Source: Kitasatospora papulosa
Lineage (GTDB): Bacteria > Actinomycetota > Actinomycetes > Streptomycetales > Streptomycetaceae
Assembly (NCBI RefSeq): GCF_000717245.1
Contig: NZ_JNYQ01000011.1
Location: 1-64,000 of the forward strand
Length of the DNA: 64,000 nucleotides
Reading direction: 5' to 3'
Position 1 is the stretch's first letter, and every line of letters begins with the position of its first letter. The position numbers and the translations under genes were made by a program. A model generated the notes under the pieces. It saw only the letters and a program-made list of their open reading frames with translations. It ran no database searches and was not told the DNA's origin. Positions 31,900-40,104 of the stretch are shown here, one piece after another.

Positions 31900-32160
31900 C
31901 ACGTGACCGAGGGGAAGCGGGGGGACGGCGGGGGCGGCAGGCGACGGGGCCCCGCTCTCGGGCTCGAGGAGAAGGGGCCGGGGCTGGCCGTGCGCACCGG
32001 GACGGGGACGTGAGACGGGTGCACGGGGCACGGTGAAGAGGGCTGCGGCGGTGGCGGAGGGGGCCACCGACGGCAGGCTGCGCAGCGGTGCCGGGTGGGT
32101 GCCTAAGGCACCGGTGGATCCGATCCCGCCGGTCTCCTGATCTCCCCGCTCCCGATCGGT
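31900..32160. other. gene-free GC-rich stretch downstream of recX
   Basis: About 260 bp of low-complexity G-rich sequence follow recX. No ORF with a plausible start, RNA gene or promoter is seen. Confidence 0.6.
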
Positions 32161-32188
32161 CTCCTGGCCGAGCCTGTTCGGCCAGGAG
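32161..32188. terminator. convergent-gene terminator
   Basis: An 11-bp perfect stem CTCCTGGCCGA/TCGGCCAGGAG (32161-32171 with 32178-32188, six-base loop) sits immediately past the stop of the minus-strand gene ending at 32190. Confidence 0.78.
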
Positions 32189-32189
32189 C

Positions 32190-32858
32190 TCAGTGACCTG
32201 CCAGGGAGGCCCGGCGGATGGTGGCGTCGATCAGGGCCAGCGCGTCCTCGACGGTGCGGCCGGGGTGGCGGTTCCAGGGGCCGATCAGGCCGGTCCAGCC
32301 CTGGGCGCGCAGCTCGGTGATGAGCCAGGCGCCTGCCCGGTCGACGGTGTCGAGCGACCCGTAGCCGAGGCGGTGAGCGGTCAGCATGGCTCCGCAGACA
32401 CAGCGCGCTCCCCGGGCGTTGCGCAGGCGGTAGGGAGTGTTCTGCCAGCCCCACTCGGTGAGGATGCGCCGCGCGTAGCCGAGGTGTGTCGACGGGCGTA
32501 CGTCGGGTTGTCCGATGCGGCGCCAGGCATGCAGACGCTCGGGCAGCACGGCGCCCAGGCGTCCGGGGAGCGGGCGCTCGTGGGGCTGCCCTGTCGGCAG
32601 GGCACGCAGGGAGTCCTCGACGAGCCGGTCGACGGGCACGGACAGCAGCTTCCGCCAGTCGTCCGCGTGCACGTGCGGTGCGATGGGCCGTGCCTCACCG
32701 GGGGGTGCGGCCGGCGGGGGAGAGGGTTTGTGGGCAGTGCGCTCCCAGCCGGTGACGATGCGCTGCCAGGCCTCCGTGTCATGGAGACGGGAGGACTGCG
32801 CGTCAAGCTGTTCCGGGGTGAGCTGTGAAGTTTCCATCGACGCGGCATCTCCGTACAT
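32190..32858 (-). CDS. conserved hypothetical protein
   Basis: A 222-residue soluble protein. The N-terminal half is Pro/Ala/Arg-rich. The C-terminal half is more ordered, with NARGARCVCGAMLTAHRLGYG (a Cys-x-Cys) and helical DALALIDATIRRA at the end. Similar proteins recur in Streptomyces as DUFs; I do not know their role. The first ATG (32858) has GAGG six to seven bases upstream and is preferred over the ATG at 32837. It is followed by a clear terminator and has no obvious operon partner. Confidence 0.72.
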   Translation of the reverse strand: MYGDAASMETSQLTPEQLDAQSSRLHDTEAWQRIVTGWERTAHKPSPPPAAPPGEARPIAPHVHADDWRKLLSVPVDRLVEDSLRALPTGQPHERPLPGRLGAVLPERLHAWRRIGQPDVRPSTHLGYARRILTEWGWQNTPYRLRNARGARCVCGAMLTAHRLGYGSLDTVDRAGAWLITELRAQGWTGLIGPWNRHPGRTVEDALALIDATIRRASLAGH

Positions 32859-33250
32859 TCCGGACCTCGGGTATGAGGCGAATGTCCGTCGAGCGCGGCG
32901 ATTGCTCCACCGGAGTGGAGCGTTCGGGTTGGGTGGAGAGCCGTTCGGTCCTCCGTTCGGCCGTGTCCACGGGCGGTCGTGCGGTCGTGCGGGAGAAGCC
33001 GGTCAGGGCAGAGACGGGCCGAAGGGACCGTAGAGACCGAGGAGGCTGCGTAGGGGATGCAGCGCTGGTGACAGTTCGTGTCATGCGGCGCGGAATCGGC
33101 CGCTGCCCCGGCTACCGCCGCGGGCTGCCGGTAGCCGGGGGAAAGGCACTACGTGGTGCGCCCCGGTGGACATGGCCATGGGTGTGCAGGAACCGGGCCA
33201 TGCGGGCACGAGGCCGACGGCGCGGCACCCGCCCGGCCTCGCGCCGCCGG
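32859..33250. other. intergenic region with one stem-loop
   Basis: These 392 bp hold no convincing gene on either strand. A 12-bp perfect stem CCCCGGCTACCG/CGGTAGCCGGGG (33106-33117 with 33129-33140) probably ends the cysteine dioxygenase-rhodanese transcript coming from the right. Confidence 0.55.
33106..33140 (-). terminator. terminator of the CDO-rhodanese operon
   Basis: A 12-bp perfect inverted repeat with an 11-base loop, 110 bp beyond the rhodanese stop. No T-run. Confidence 0.6.
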
Positions 33251-33658
33251 TCAGAGGGAGACAGGAAGGCCTGCCGCGCGCCACGCCTGGAAGCCGCCCG
33301 TCAGGTCCGTGGCCCTGTGCAGCCCCAGTTGGTGCAGGGAGGCGACCGCGAGACTCGACGCGTATCCCTCGTTGCAGATCACCACGACCCGCAGGTCGTG
33401 GCTCGTGGCCTGTGGGGCTCGGTGGCTGCCCTGAGGGTCGAGCCGCCATTCCAGCTCGTTGCGTTCGACGACCAGAGCGCCGGGGATCAGCCCGTCCCTC
33501 TCGCGCAGCTCCGCGTAGCGGATGTCGACCAGCAGCGCCCCCTCGGCCGCTGCGGTCGCGGCCTCCTCGGGGCCGACCCGCTCATAGGCGGCCCGCACCT
33601 GTTCGAGGAGTTCGTCGATGCCCACCGGGCCTTGCCGTGTCTTGCTGCGTTCGCTCAC
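33251..33658 (-). CDS. rhodanese-like sulfurtransferase
   Basis: A 135-residue single rhodanese domain with substrate-binding LLVDIRYAELRERDGLIPGA and active-site Cys in VVICNEGYASSLAV, ending LTGGFQAWRAAGLPV. It moves sulfane sulfur between donor and acceptor thiols. The GTG start overlaps the cysteine dioxygenase stop (GTGA), so the two are translationally coupled. This suggests handling of sulfur compounds produced during cysteine breakdown. Confidence 0.9.
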   Translation of the reverse strand: MSERSKTRQGPVGIDELLEQVRAAYERVGPEEAATAAAEGALLVDIRYAELRERDGLIPGALVVERNELEWRLDPQGSHRAPQATSHDLRVVVICNEGYASSLAVASLHQLGLHRATDLTGGFQAWRAAGLPVSL

Positions 33659-34350
33659 TGCCAGTCCTCCGGGCGCTCCGTCTGCTCCAGCCGCAGCACC
33701 GCGCCCGAGCGGCTGTAGCGGCGGATCTGAGGCAGGGGCGGATAGTAGGCGTGCACCGAAACGGCGTGTTCGTGTCCGGACTCGTTGAGCACCTCGTGGA
33801 CGTGGTGCCGGCCGAAGGCCCTGCCCTGGCCGGTGGCCAGAAGCCGGGTCCGGTCCACGCCCTCGCTCAGTTCGAGGGTCTTCCAGCCGTCGGTGGGCAG
33901 CCGCGCGGCGAGCGAGTGTTCCCTGAGGGTGCCCGCAGCGATGGTGAAGGCTCCTGTGGACTCGGCATGGTCGTGCCAGCCGGTGCCGGTGCCGGGCGGC
34001 CAGCTGATCAGCCACGCCTCGCTGCCGCCGGGACCGTCGAGTCTGAGCCAGGTCCGCCCCTCGGGGTCGAGAGGGAGTGAGGCGACGAGCGCGGCGTCCT
34101 CAGCGGTGCGGCGCACGAAGTCGAGCAGCTCCGCGACGGTCGGTCCCGGGGCGCCCGTGCCGCGGTCGGCCGGTACGACGTCCGTGCCGGCGGTGCGCCG
34201 GGCAGTCGCGTCCGCGTCGACGACCGGCGCTGAGACGACGAGCGCTGAGTCGGCCGGCGCTGAGTCGGCGGGCGGTGAGTCGATCACCGGCGCGGTCACC
34301 GGCTCGGAAACGGACGTGGACGTGGGGAGGGAAGGAGAGGATGCAGACAC
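33655..34350 (-). CDS. cysteine dioxygenase (type I, cupin)
   Basis: A 231-residue cupin enzyme that oxidises L-cysteine to cysteine sulfinate. Iron ligands are visible as His-x-His in GWHDHAESTGAF and His in GRHHVHEVLN; the region SVHAYYPPLPQI is also typical. The first about 45 residues are a low-complexity Ser/Ala/Pro/Val stretch. The GTG at 34350 was chosen because AGGACGG lies five bases upstream; reading further back enters the leader region in a wrong frame. Cotranscribed with the rhodanese and preceded by a Cys-rich leader peptide at 34424-34510, which suggests control by cysteine supply. Confidence 0.87.
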   Translation of the reverse strand: MSASSPSLPTSTSVSEPVTAPVIDSPPADSAPADSALVVSAPVVDADATARRTAGTDVVPADRGTGAPGPTVAELLDFVRRTAEDAALVASLPLDPEGRTWLRLDGPGGSEAWLISWPPGTGTGWHDHAESTGAFTIAAGTLREHSLAARLPTDGWKTLELSEGVDRTRLLATGQGRAFGRHHVHEVLNESGHEHAVSVHAYYPPLPQIRRYSRSGAVLRLEQTERPEDWQ

Positions 34351-34384
34351 AGTGGCCGTCCTGAGAAGTTCGCGTGGGAGCACA

Positions 34385-34407
34385 GCCGCGCGCGAGAACA
34401 GCGCGGC
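34385..34407 (-). promoter_or_regulatory. stem-loop between leader peptide and cysteine dioxygenase
   Basis: A 7-bp GC stem (34385-34391 with 34401-34407) forms between the leader stop and the cysteine dioxygenase ribosome site. It is a candidate element for attenuation; alternative pairings were not computed. Confidence 0.4.
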
Positions 34408-34423
34408 GTGCCGGGAAGGCGAT

Positions 34424-34510
34424 TCAGCAGGACGGGCGACACACGCAGCCCGCGTAGCGGACGAGGTCCATATGGACCCTCCGCCACAGGCGCACATCGG
34501 TGTCGGTCAT
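34424..34510 (-). CDS. cysteine-rich leader peptide (28 codons)
   Basis: A 28-residue ORF reading MTDTDVRLWRRVHMDLVRYA followed by GCVCRPSC. Three of the last seven codons are Cys (two TGC and one TGT). The R-R-x-H-x-D-L core is shared by the short leader peptides annotated before sulfur genes in Streptomyces. Its ATG has no ribosome site and lies seven bases after a TGTACT -10 box, so translation is predicted to be leaderless. Polycysteine leaderless leaders are known cysteine-responsive attenuators in mycobacteria; here one precedes cysteine dioxygenase by 73 nt. Confidence 0.8.
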   Translation of the reverse strand: MTDTDVRLWRRVHMDLVRYAGCVCRPSC

Positions 34511-34517
34511 GGAACGG

Positions 34518-34546
34518 AGTACACCATGTGCGCCTGCGACGGTCAA
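34518..34546 (-). promoter_or_regulatory. promoter of the leader peptide-CDO-rhodanese operon
   Basis: On the minus strand TTGACC (34541-34546) and TGTACT (34518-34523) are 17 bp apart. The -35 overlaps the stop codon of the FAD monooxygenase. The predicted start coincides with the leader ATG at 34510. Confidence 0.75.
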
Positions 34547-36177
34547 TTGACGTCCGCAGTCCGGTCGGAGCTCTCACGGGAGCCGGTCCGACCGCCCGGC
34601 ACCGTGTCCGGTCCGCCTCCGCGGGCGGCGTCGGCAGCCGCGTACAGCTCGGCCGGCCGCACCCCGCTGAAGGCCGCGACGAGGTGCCCGTCCGGCCTGA
34701 CGAGCAGCACCGTGTGGGCCGTCGCGCCGGGGTAGTTCTCGGTCACCAGCAGCTCGGCCTTCACCGGGAGGGCGCCCACCGCGTCGACGAGCCGGGGCAT
34801 GACTCCCGCCGTCAGCCAGTGACGTCTGTCCCACACCCCCGTACCCGGTGCGACCAGGACGACCAGCAGATGTCCCACGCCGAGGCGGTCACGCAGCCGC
34901 ACGGCCTTTCCGTCGGGGGCGGTTACCCGCACATCGGCGACGGGCGCCCCCGGGGCGGTCCCCACCGGTGTGTGCCCGTCGGCGCGTTGAGGTGAAAGGG
35001 GGGAGTGCGTGTACGAAGGGGGCGCGCCCAGGGGCCCGCATCCCAGGTGGCCGTCGGCCAGCAGTGTGTCGTGTCCGCGTGAGGCGCCGGGGACGAGGGT
35101 CCTGAGGCCCGCACCGCCGCGCAGTATCGGCAGCGACTGGTCTGCTGCGCGCAGCCGGGAGGCGACGGCGGCCCTGCGTTCGGCCTGGTAACTGTCGAGG
35201 AGGAGTTCGGAGGCGTCCTGGTGCCAGGCATGGGCCAGCTTCCAGGCCAGGTTCTCGGCGTCCCGCAGCCCCTCGTCGAGTCCCTGGGTGCCGAGCGCGC
35301 CCAGCAGATGTGCCGCGTCCCCGGCGAGAAACGCCCGCTTGGAACGCCATCGCCTGGCCAGCCGGTGGTGCAGCGTGTACACGCCCGTGTCCAGCAGTTC
35401 GTAGGCCGGTGTCTCGCCGCACCAGCCCTGCAGGGTGTCGCGGATCCTGGTGATCAGGGCGTCGGGGGTGACGAGTTCACCACGTGGCGGAAGGAGCCAG
35501 TCCAGCCGCCAGACCCCGCGGGGCAGCGGGCGGGCGGTGACCTCCGTACCGCCCGAGCGCCAGGGCGGGGAGCGGTGCAGGACGGCTTCGCCCGGCCAGG
35601 GAAGTTCGGCGCGGAGGGCGGCGACCGCATGCCGTTCGACCGCCGTGCGCCCGGGAAACCTGATCTCCAGGAGCTTGCGCACGGTGGACCGTGCGCCGTC
35701 GCAGCCGACCACGTAACTCCCGCGCCACCAGGTCGATCCGGGCTCGCGGGTGTGGACCGTGACACCGTGTGCGTCCTGCTCCAGTGTGTCGATCCGGCTG
35801 AAGGGCACCATCTCGACCAGATCGTGCGCGGCCACCGCCGCCCGCAGGCTTCCGGTGAGCGTGTGCTGGGGCAGGTGGACGGGCGAGGGCAGCGGAACCG
35901 TGCCCTCGTCGTCGCCCAGGGGCACGGCCCGCACCAGTTGCTTCCGCCGTACCGAGCGCCATCCCGACCACCGCAGTCCCTCATGGTGGAGCGACGTGCA
36001 GCCGAGGCGTTCGACCAGGTCAGCAGTGTCCTCACGCAGCACGACGGTGCGTGCCGGACGTGGTTCGTCCTTGCCGGGGCCCTCGTCGAGCAGGACGGAG
36101 GGGACGCCCTGGGCCGCCAGGGCGAGCGACAGCGCCAGCCCGACCGGGCCCGCGCCGACGACGATCACCGGGTCCAC
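34543..36177 (-). CDS. FAD-dependent aromatic monooxygenase (PHBH/PheA-like fold)
   Basis: A 544-residue flavoprotein. The N-terminal GxGxxG is VIVVGAGPVGLALSLALA, the NADPH/FAD motif is VVGCDGARSTVRKLL, and the second FAD motif is AFLAGDAAHLLGALGTQGLDEGLRDA with the usual helical follow-up (NLAWKLA). The C-terminal about 150 residues resemble the thioredoxin-like dimerisation domain of this family. Such enzymes hydroxylate phenolic or polyketide substrates; the natural substrate is unknown. The GTG start at 36177 has a strong GGAGGG eight bases upstream; the longer TTG start lacks one. It is the last gene before the cysteine operon promoter, with no terminator between. Confidence 0.87.
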   Translation of the reverse strand: MDPVIVVGAGPVGLALSLALAAQGVPSVLLDEGPGKDEPRPARTVVLREDTADLVERLGCTSLHHEGLRWSGWRSVRRKQLVRAVPLGDDEGTVPLPSPVHLPQHTLTGSLRAAVAAHDLVEMVPFSRIDTLEQDAHGVTVHTREPGSTWWRGSYVVGCDGARSTVRKLLEIRFPGRTAVERHAVAALRAELPWPGEAVLHRSPPWRSGGTEVTARPLPRGVWRLDWLLPPRGELVTPDALITRIRDTLQGWCGETPAYELLDTGVYTLHHRLARRWRSKRAFLAGDAAHLLGALGTQGLDEGLRDAENLAWKLAHAWHQDASELLLDSYQAERRAAVASRLRAADQSLPILRGGAGLRTLVPGASRGHDTLLADGHLGCGPLGAPPSYTHSPLSPQRADGHTPVGTAPGAPVADVRVTAPDGKAVRLRDRLGVGHLLVVLVAPGTGVWDRRHWLTAGVMPRLVDAVGALPVKAELLVTENYPGATAHTVLLVRPDGHLVAAFSGVRPAELYAAADAARGGGPDTVPGGRTGSRESSDRTADVN

Positions 36178-36312
36178 GGTGTGATCCCTCCGGTGCTGGT
36201 CGTCGGGGTCGAGGAGGAGAGGGGGGTGGCGGCCGGAATCGTTCGAGGCGGGATCACAGAACGTATGCAACCCACTGGCGGTGCGCGCGTCAAGTGACCC
36301 CGGAACGTGGCG

Positions 36313-36340
36313 AGGGGCGCGGCGTGAGCGCCGCGCCCCT
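36313..36340 (-). terminator. gluABCD terminator
   Basis: A perfect 12-bp stem AGGGGCGCGGCG/CGCCGCGCCCCT with a TGAG loop (36313-36324 with 36329-36340) lies 26 bp beyond the gluD stop. Confidence 0.85.
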
Positions 36341-36365
36341 GGAGCATGTCACTGCGGACAGCCTG

Positions 36366-37280
36366 TCAGATCTTGTCCGTACCGCCGGTCTTGACCGGAG
36401 GCGCGTCAGTGATCTCGAGACCACCTGCGGGTGCGGCACCGACCACCGCGCCCGTGCTCTTCTTACCGCGCCGCAGCCGGCCTTCGAGCCAGCTCGCGAA
36501 CGACGTCAGAGCGAAGTTCAGCGCCATGTAGATCAGCGCGATGATCGTGAAGCACGCGATGGTGTTCGCACCGTAGTTCGCGCTCATCGGACGGACCGAC
36601 GCCAGCAGTTCGGGGAAGGTGAGCACCGCACCGCCGAGGGCGGTGTCCTTCACGATGACGACGATCTGGCTGACGATCGCGGGCAGCATCGCGGTGACCG
36701 ACTGCGGCAGCAGCACGTACCGCATCGTCTGGCCCTTGCGCATGCCGATCGCCTTGGCGGCGTCGGTCTGCCCGCGCGGGAGGGAGAGGATCCCGGCCCG
36801 CACGATCTCGGCGAGAACCGAGGCGTTGTACAGCACCAGGCCGGTGACGACGGCGTACAGCAGCCGGTCCTCGGTGGCGAGGGTCGTGAACTCCGCGTAG
36901 GCGGCGTTCGCGGTGATCATCAGGATCAGGACCGGGATGGCGCGGAAGAACTCCACGACGACGCCCGAGGGCATCCGCATCCACCGGTGGTCGGAGAGAC
37001 GGCCGATCCCGAAGAGAGCACCGAGCGGCAGGGCGATCAGCAGGGCGAAGAACGCGGCCTTCAGGGTGTTCTGCAGCCCGGGCCAGATATAGGTCTCCCA
37101 CGGCTGGGGGCTCGTGAAGAACGGCTCCCACTTGACCCAGTCGAGCTGCTGCTTCTCGGCGAGGCTGCTGAACACCCACCACGCCGCGGCCACGAGGACT
37201 GCCACGAAGACGACGGTGTACAGAATGTTGCGCTGTTTGGCGCGGGGGCCCTGCGCGTCGAAGAGGACGGACGTCGTCAT
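36366..37280 (-). CDS. gluD: glutamate ABC transporter permease GluD
   Basis: A 304-residue polar amino acid permease. An N-terminal membrane helix (LYTVVFVAVLVAAAWWV) and about five more surround the EAA loop (EIVRAGILSLPRGQTDAAKAIG). The C-terminus is a cytoplasmic Gly/Pro-rich tail. It overlaps gluC by four bases (ATGA). The order gluA-gluB-gluC-gluD matches the actinobacterial glutamate uptake system first described in Corynebacterium. Confidence 0.9.
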   Translation of the reverse strand: MTTSVLFDAQGPRAKQRNILYTVVFVAVLVAAAWWVFSSLAEKQQLDWVKWEPFFTSPQPWETYIWPGLQNTLKAAFFALLIALPLGALFGIGRLSDHRWMRMPSGVVVEFFRAIPVLILMITANAAYAEFTTLATEDRLLYAVVTGLVLYNASVLAEIVRAGILSLPRGQTDAAKAIGMRKGQTMRYVLLPQSVTAMLPAIVSQIVVIVKDTALGGAVLTFPELLASVRPMSANYGANTIACFTIIALIYMALNFALTSFASWLEGRLRRGKKSTGAVVGAAPAGGLEITDAPPVKTGGTDKI

Positions 37281-37945
37281 CGCTTCACCGCCACCTTCTT
37301 GCTCACCCAGCCGAGGAGGAGCCCGGTCGGGAGGGTGAGGCAGATGAACCCGAACGCGAAGACTGCGGAAATGAGGATCAGTTGAGCCTCTGCTTCGATC
37401 ATGTCCTTCATCAGGTACGCCGCTTCGACCACACCGATCGCCGCGGCGACCGTGGTGTTCTTGGTCAGCGCGATCAGCACGTTGGCCAGCGGATTGACGA
37501 CCGCGCGGAAGGCCTGCGGGAGGATGATCAGCCGAAGCACCTGGGTGAAGCTCAGGCCGAGTGCCCGTGCGGCCTCGGCCTGGCCCGCCGGCACCGTGTT
37601 GATGCCCGAGCGCAGTGCCTCGCAGACGAAGGCGGCGGTGTAGAGGGAGAGGCCGAGCACCGCGAGCCGGAAGTTGATGACCTCGAAGTCACCCCCGCCG
37701 CCCAGTTGGACCTGCAAGGTCTGGAACAGGCCCAGCGATGCGAAGACGATGATGACGGTCAGCGGGATGTTGCGGATGACGTTCACATAAGCGGTTCCGA
37801 AACCGCGCATCAGGGGGACCGGGCCGACCCGCATACCGGCCAGCAGCGTTCCCCATATGAGGGAACCGAGGGCGGAGTAGACGGTGAGTTTCACCGTCAC
37901 CCAGAAGGCCCCCAGTAGGTCGTAACCTTCAAGAAAGTCGAACAC
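37277..37945 (-). CDS. gluC: glutamate ABC transporter permease GluC
   Basis: A 222-residue permease with five or so membrane helices and the EAA motif CEALRSGINTVPAGQAEAARALG. GluC and GluD form the heterodimeric channel. The GTG at 37945 has GGGAG four bases upstream and is preferred to the GTG at 37963, which has none. A strong stem-loop separates it from gluB. Confidence 0.88.
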   Translation of the reverse strand: MFDFLEGYDLLGAFWVTVKLTVYSALGSLIWGTLLAGMRVGPVPLMRGFGTAYVNVIRNIPLTVIIVFASLGLFQTLQVQLGGGGDFEVINFRLAVLGLSLYTAAFVCEALRSGINTVPAGQAEAARALGLSFTQVLRLIILPQAFRAVVNPLANVLIALTKNTTVAAAIGVVEAAYLMKDMIEAEAQLILISAVFAFGFICLTLPTGLLLGWVSKKVAVKR

Positions 37946-37978
37946 GATCTCCCGTGCTTCCACGTGTGGGGAGGGCTC

Positions 37979-38005
37979 GGTGCGCCGCCTCGGCGGCGGC
38001 GCACC
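37979..38005 (-). promoter_or_regulatory. stem-loop between gluB and gluC
   Basis: An 11-bp perfect stem GGTGCGCCGCC/GGCGGCGCACC (37979-37989 with 37995-38005, five-base loop) lies in the 98-bp gap after gluB. In transporter operons such hairpins commonly protect the binding-protein message and reduce read-through into the permeases. Confidence 0.65.
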
Positions 38006-38043
38006 TCGTCAGCCCGGCTTCGGACCGCTCTGGGACGGAAGAG

Positions 38044-38886
38044 CTACTTGACGACGTTGCCGATCTTCGGCGCGGGCTCGTTCTTGTAGTTGGCCGGACC
38101 GAAGTTGGCCTCGACCGCCTTGTCCCAGGAGCCGTCCGAGACCATCTTGGTCAGCGCGGCGTCGATCTTCTTCTTGAGGTCGGCGTCGCCCTTCTTCAGG
38201 CCGATGCCGTAGTTCTCGTTGGTCATCTTGAAGCCGGCGAGCTTGAACTTGCCCTTGTGGGCGTCCTGCGCCGCGTATCCGGCGAGGATGGAGTCGTCCG
38301 TGGTCAAGGCGTCGACAGCCTTGTTCTCCAGGCCGGTGAGGCACTCGGAGTAGCCACCGTAGTTCTGCAGCTGGGCCTTCGGCGCCAGCTTGTCCTTGAC
38401 GTTCTTCGCCGAGGTCGAACCGGTCACGGAACAGAGGTTCTTGGAGTTGAGGTCCTCCGGCGACTTGATGGAGTTGTCGTCGGCGCGGACGAGGACGTCC
38501 TGGTGCGCGAGGAGGTACGGGCCCGCGAAGTCGACCTTCTGCAGGCGCTCGTCGTTGATGGAGTACGTGGCGGCGATGAACTTCACGTCGCCGCGCTCGA
38601 TCGCGGTCTCTCGGTCGGCGCTCTTCGTCTCGACGAACTCGATGTTCTTCGCGTCGTAGCCGAGTTCCTTGGCGACGTACGTGGCGATGTCGACGTCGAA
38701 GCCGGCGAACTTGCCGTCCGGGGTCTTCAGGCCGAGGCCGGGCTGGTCGATCTTGATGCCGATGGTGATCTTCCCACCGCCGTCGGAGCCCGCTGCGTCG
38801 TCCTTGTCCTCGGAGCCACAGGCGGTGGCGGTGAGGGCGAGGGCGAGCACGGCGGCGGACGCGGCGGTGACCTTGCGAAGCTGCAT
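38044..38886 (-). CDS. gluB: glutamate-binding lipoprotein GluB
   Basis: A 280-residue extracellular solute-binding protein of family 3. The signal peptide ends in ALALTATAC with the lipidated Cys, followed by a Gly/Asp/Ser linker and the ligand-binding fold (GFDVDIATYVAKELG, FIAATYSINDERLQKVDFAG, PYLLAHQDVLVRADDN). It is anchored outside the membrane and hands glutamate to GluCD. Start at MQLRKVTAASAA. It lies between gluA and the hairpin before gluC. Confidence 0.92.
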   Translation of the reverse strand: MQLRKVTAASAAVLALALTATACGSEDKDDAAGSDGGGKITIGIKIDQPGLGLKTPDGKFAGFDVDIATYVAKELGYDAKNIEFVETKSADRETAIERGDVKFIAATYSINDERLQKVDFAGPYLLAHQDVLVRADDNSIKSPEDLNSKNLCSVTGSTSAKNVKDKLAPKAQLQNYGGYSECLTGLENKAVDALTTDDSILAGYAAQDAHKGKFKLAGFKMTNENYGIGLKKGDADLKKKIDAALTKMVSDGSWDKAVEANFGPANYKNEPAPKIGNVVK

Positions 38887-38949
38887 GATGGGATTCCTCG
38901 GGTTGGCGCGATGTGGGTGTTCAGCCGGCACTGGACCAGCCGTGCGGGA

Positions 38950-39735
38950 TCAGTGGTGAAGGATCTTCGACAGGAAGTCCTTGGCCCGGTCGCTCCGCGG
39001 GTTGCTGAAGAACTGGTCCGGCGTGGCCTCTTCGACGATCTTTCCGTCGGCCATGAACACGACCCGGTTGGCTGCCGAGCGGGCGAAGCCCATCTCGTGG
39101 GTGACGACGACCATGGTCATCCCCTCCCGGGCCAGCTGCTGCATGACCTCCAGGACCTCGTTGATCATCTCCGGGTCGAGCGCCGACGTGGGCTCGTCGA
39201 AGAGCATGACCTTGGGGTCCATGGCCAGCGCGCGGGCGATGGCGACGCGCTGCTGCTGGCCGCCGGAGAGCTGCGCGGGGTACTTGTCCGCCTGTACGCC
39301 GACCCCCACGCGGTCGAGCAGCGCCCGGGCCTTCTCCTCGGCGAGCTTCTTGTCCGTCCTGCGGACCTTGATCTGGCCCAGCATCACGTTCTCGAGCACC
39401 GTCTTGTGCGCGAAGAGATTGAACGACTGGAAGACCATGCCGACATCGGCACGCAGCCTGGCGAGCTCCTTGCCCTCCTGGGGCAGCGGCTTGCCGTCGA
39501 TCGAGATCGCGCCCGAGTCGATCGTCTCCAAGCGGTTGATCGTGCGGCACAGCGTGGACTTCCCGGACCCAGAGGGTCCGATGACTACGACGACCTCGCC
39601 ACTGGCGATGGTCAGATCGATGTCCTGGAGCACATGCAGCGCGCCGAAGTGCTTGTTGACGTTGCTCAGTACGACAAGGTCGGCCCCCGCAGGCGCGGCA
39701 TCCTCGGCGGCCTTGGTCACTGAAACTCCGCTCAT
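38950..39735 (-). CDS. gluA: glutamate ABC transporter ATPase GluA
   Basis: A 261-residue ABC ATPase: Walker A GPSGSGKST, signature LSGGQQQR, Walker B VMLFDEPTSALD, H-loop VVVTHEMGFA. It powers the GluBCD importer. It is the first gene of the operon. Two starts are plausible: ATG 39735, or GTG 39720 with GGAG six bases upstream; the longer form is given. Confidence 0.92.
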   Translation of the reverse strand: MSGVSVTKAAEDAAPAGADLVVLSNVNKHFGALHVLQDIDLTIASGEVVVVIGPSGSGKSTLCRTINRLETIDSGAISIDGKPLPQEGKELARLRADVGMVFQSFNLFAHKTVLENVMLGQIKVRRTDKKLAEEKARALLDRVGVGVQADKYPAQLSGGQQQRVAIARALAMDPKVMLFDEPTSALDPEMINEVLEVMQQLAREGMTMVVVTHEMGFARSAANRVVFMADGKIVEEATPDQFFSNPRSDRAKDFLSKILHH

Positions 39736-39770
39736 CGGCTTCTTGCTCCGTCCTCCTCGGTTAGGGAAGG

Positions 39771-39800
39771 ACCCTAGTGACGGAGTGCGACGATCGTCAT
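39771..39800 (-). promoter_or_regulatory. candidate gluA promoter with overlapping palindrome
   Basis: On the minus strand ATGACG (39795-39800) and TAGGGT (39771-39776) are 18 bp apart, about 36 bp before the gluA ATG. The perfect 10-bp palindrome GACGATCGTC (39789-39798) overlaps the -35 and could be an operator. Confidence 0.5.
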
Positions 39801-40104
39801 TACATCTGAGCGGAAATTGAGCATAACGATCAGGCCTCGGCCGGACACTCCATGTGAACGGAACACCACGGGGCGCTCGGCGGCGTACCGGGTGGGTAAC
39901 GGAAACCCCGTGGTAACGGGGATGGTCTTGACTGGCACACCTGTCATCGGCGTGGATGCCCTATGACGGGGCGGTGTGAACCGGCGCCGTACGCGAAGAT
40001 TCCCCTGGTGGAACATCCGCCGGCCATCACGGCCCGGCGGAACGTCCGCAGGCAGTCACGGACAGTTCCGACCGTCCTGGAAGACAAGAACGGAGAGGGG
40101 GGCC
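39801..40104. other. divergent intergenic region gluA / response regulator
   Basis: The remaining 300 bp hold no gene. A small inverted repeat CCCCGT/ACGGGG (39906-39911 with 39916-39921) and TTGACT at 39928-39933 lie on the regulator side, but no convincing -10 is found at the right distance. Confidence 0.4.

Noticed and set aside
36051..37385. 444-codon + strand frame opposite the glutamate permeases
   Set aside because: Composition is His/Asp/Gly-rich as expected for the antisense of membrane helices; gluCD motifs are clear on the other strand.
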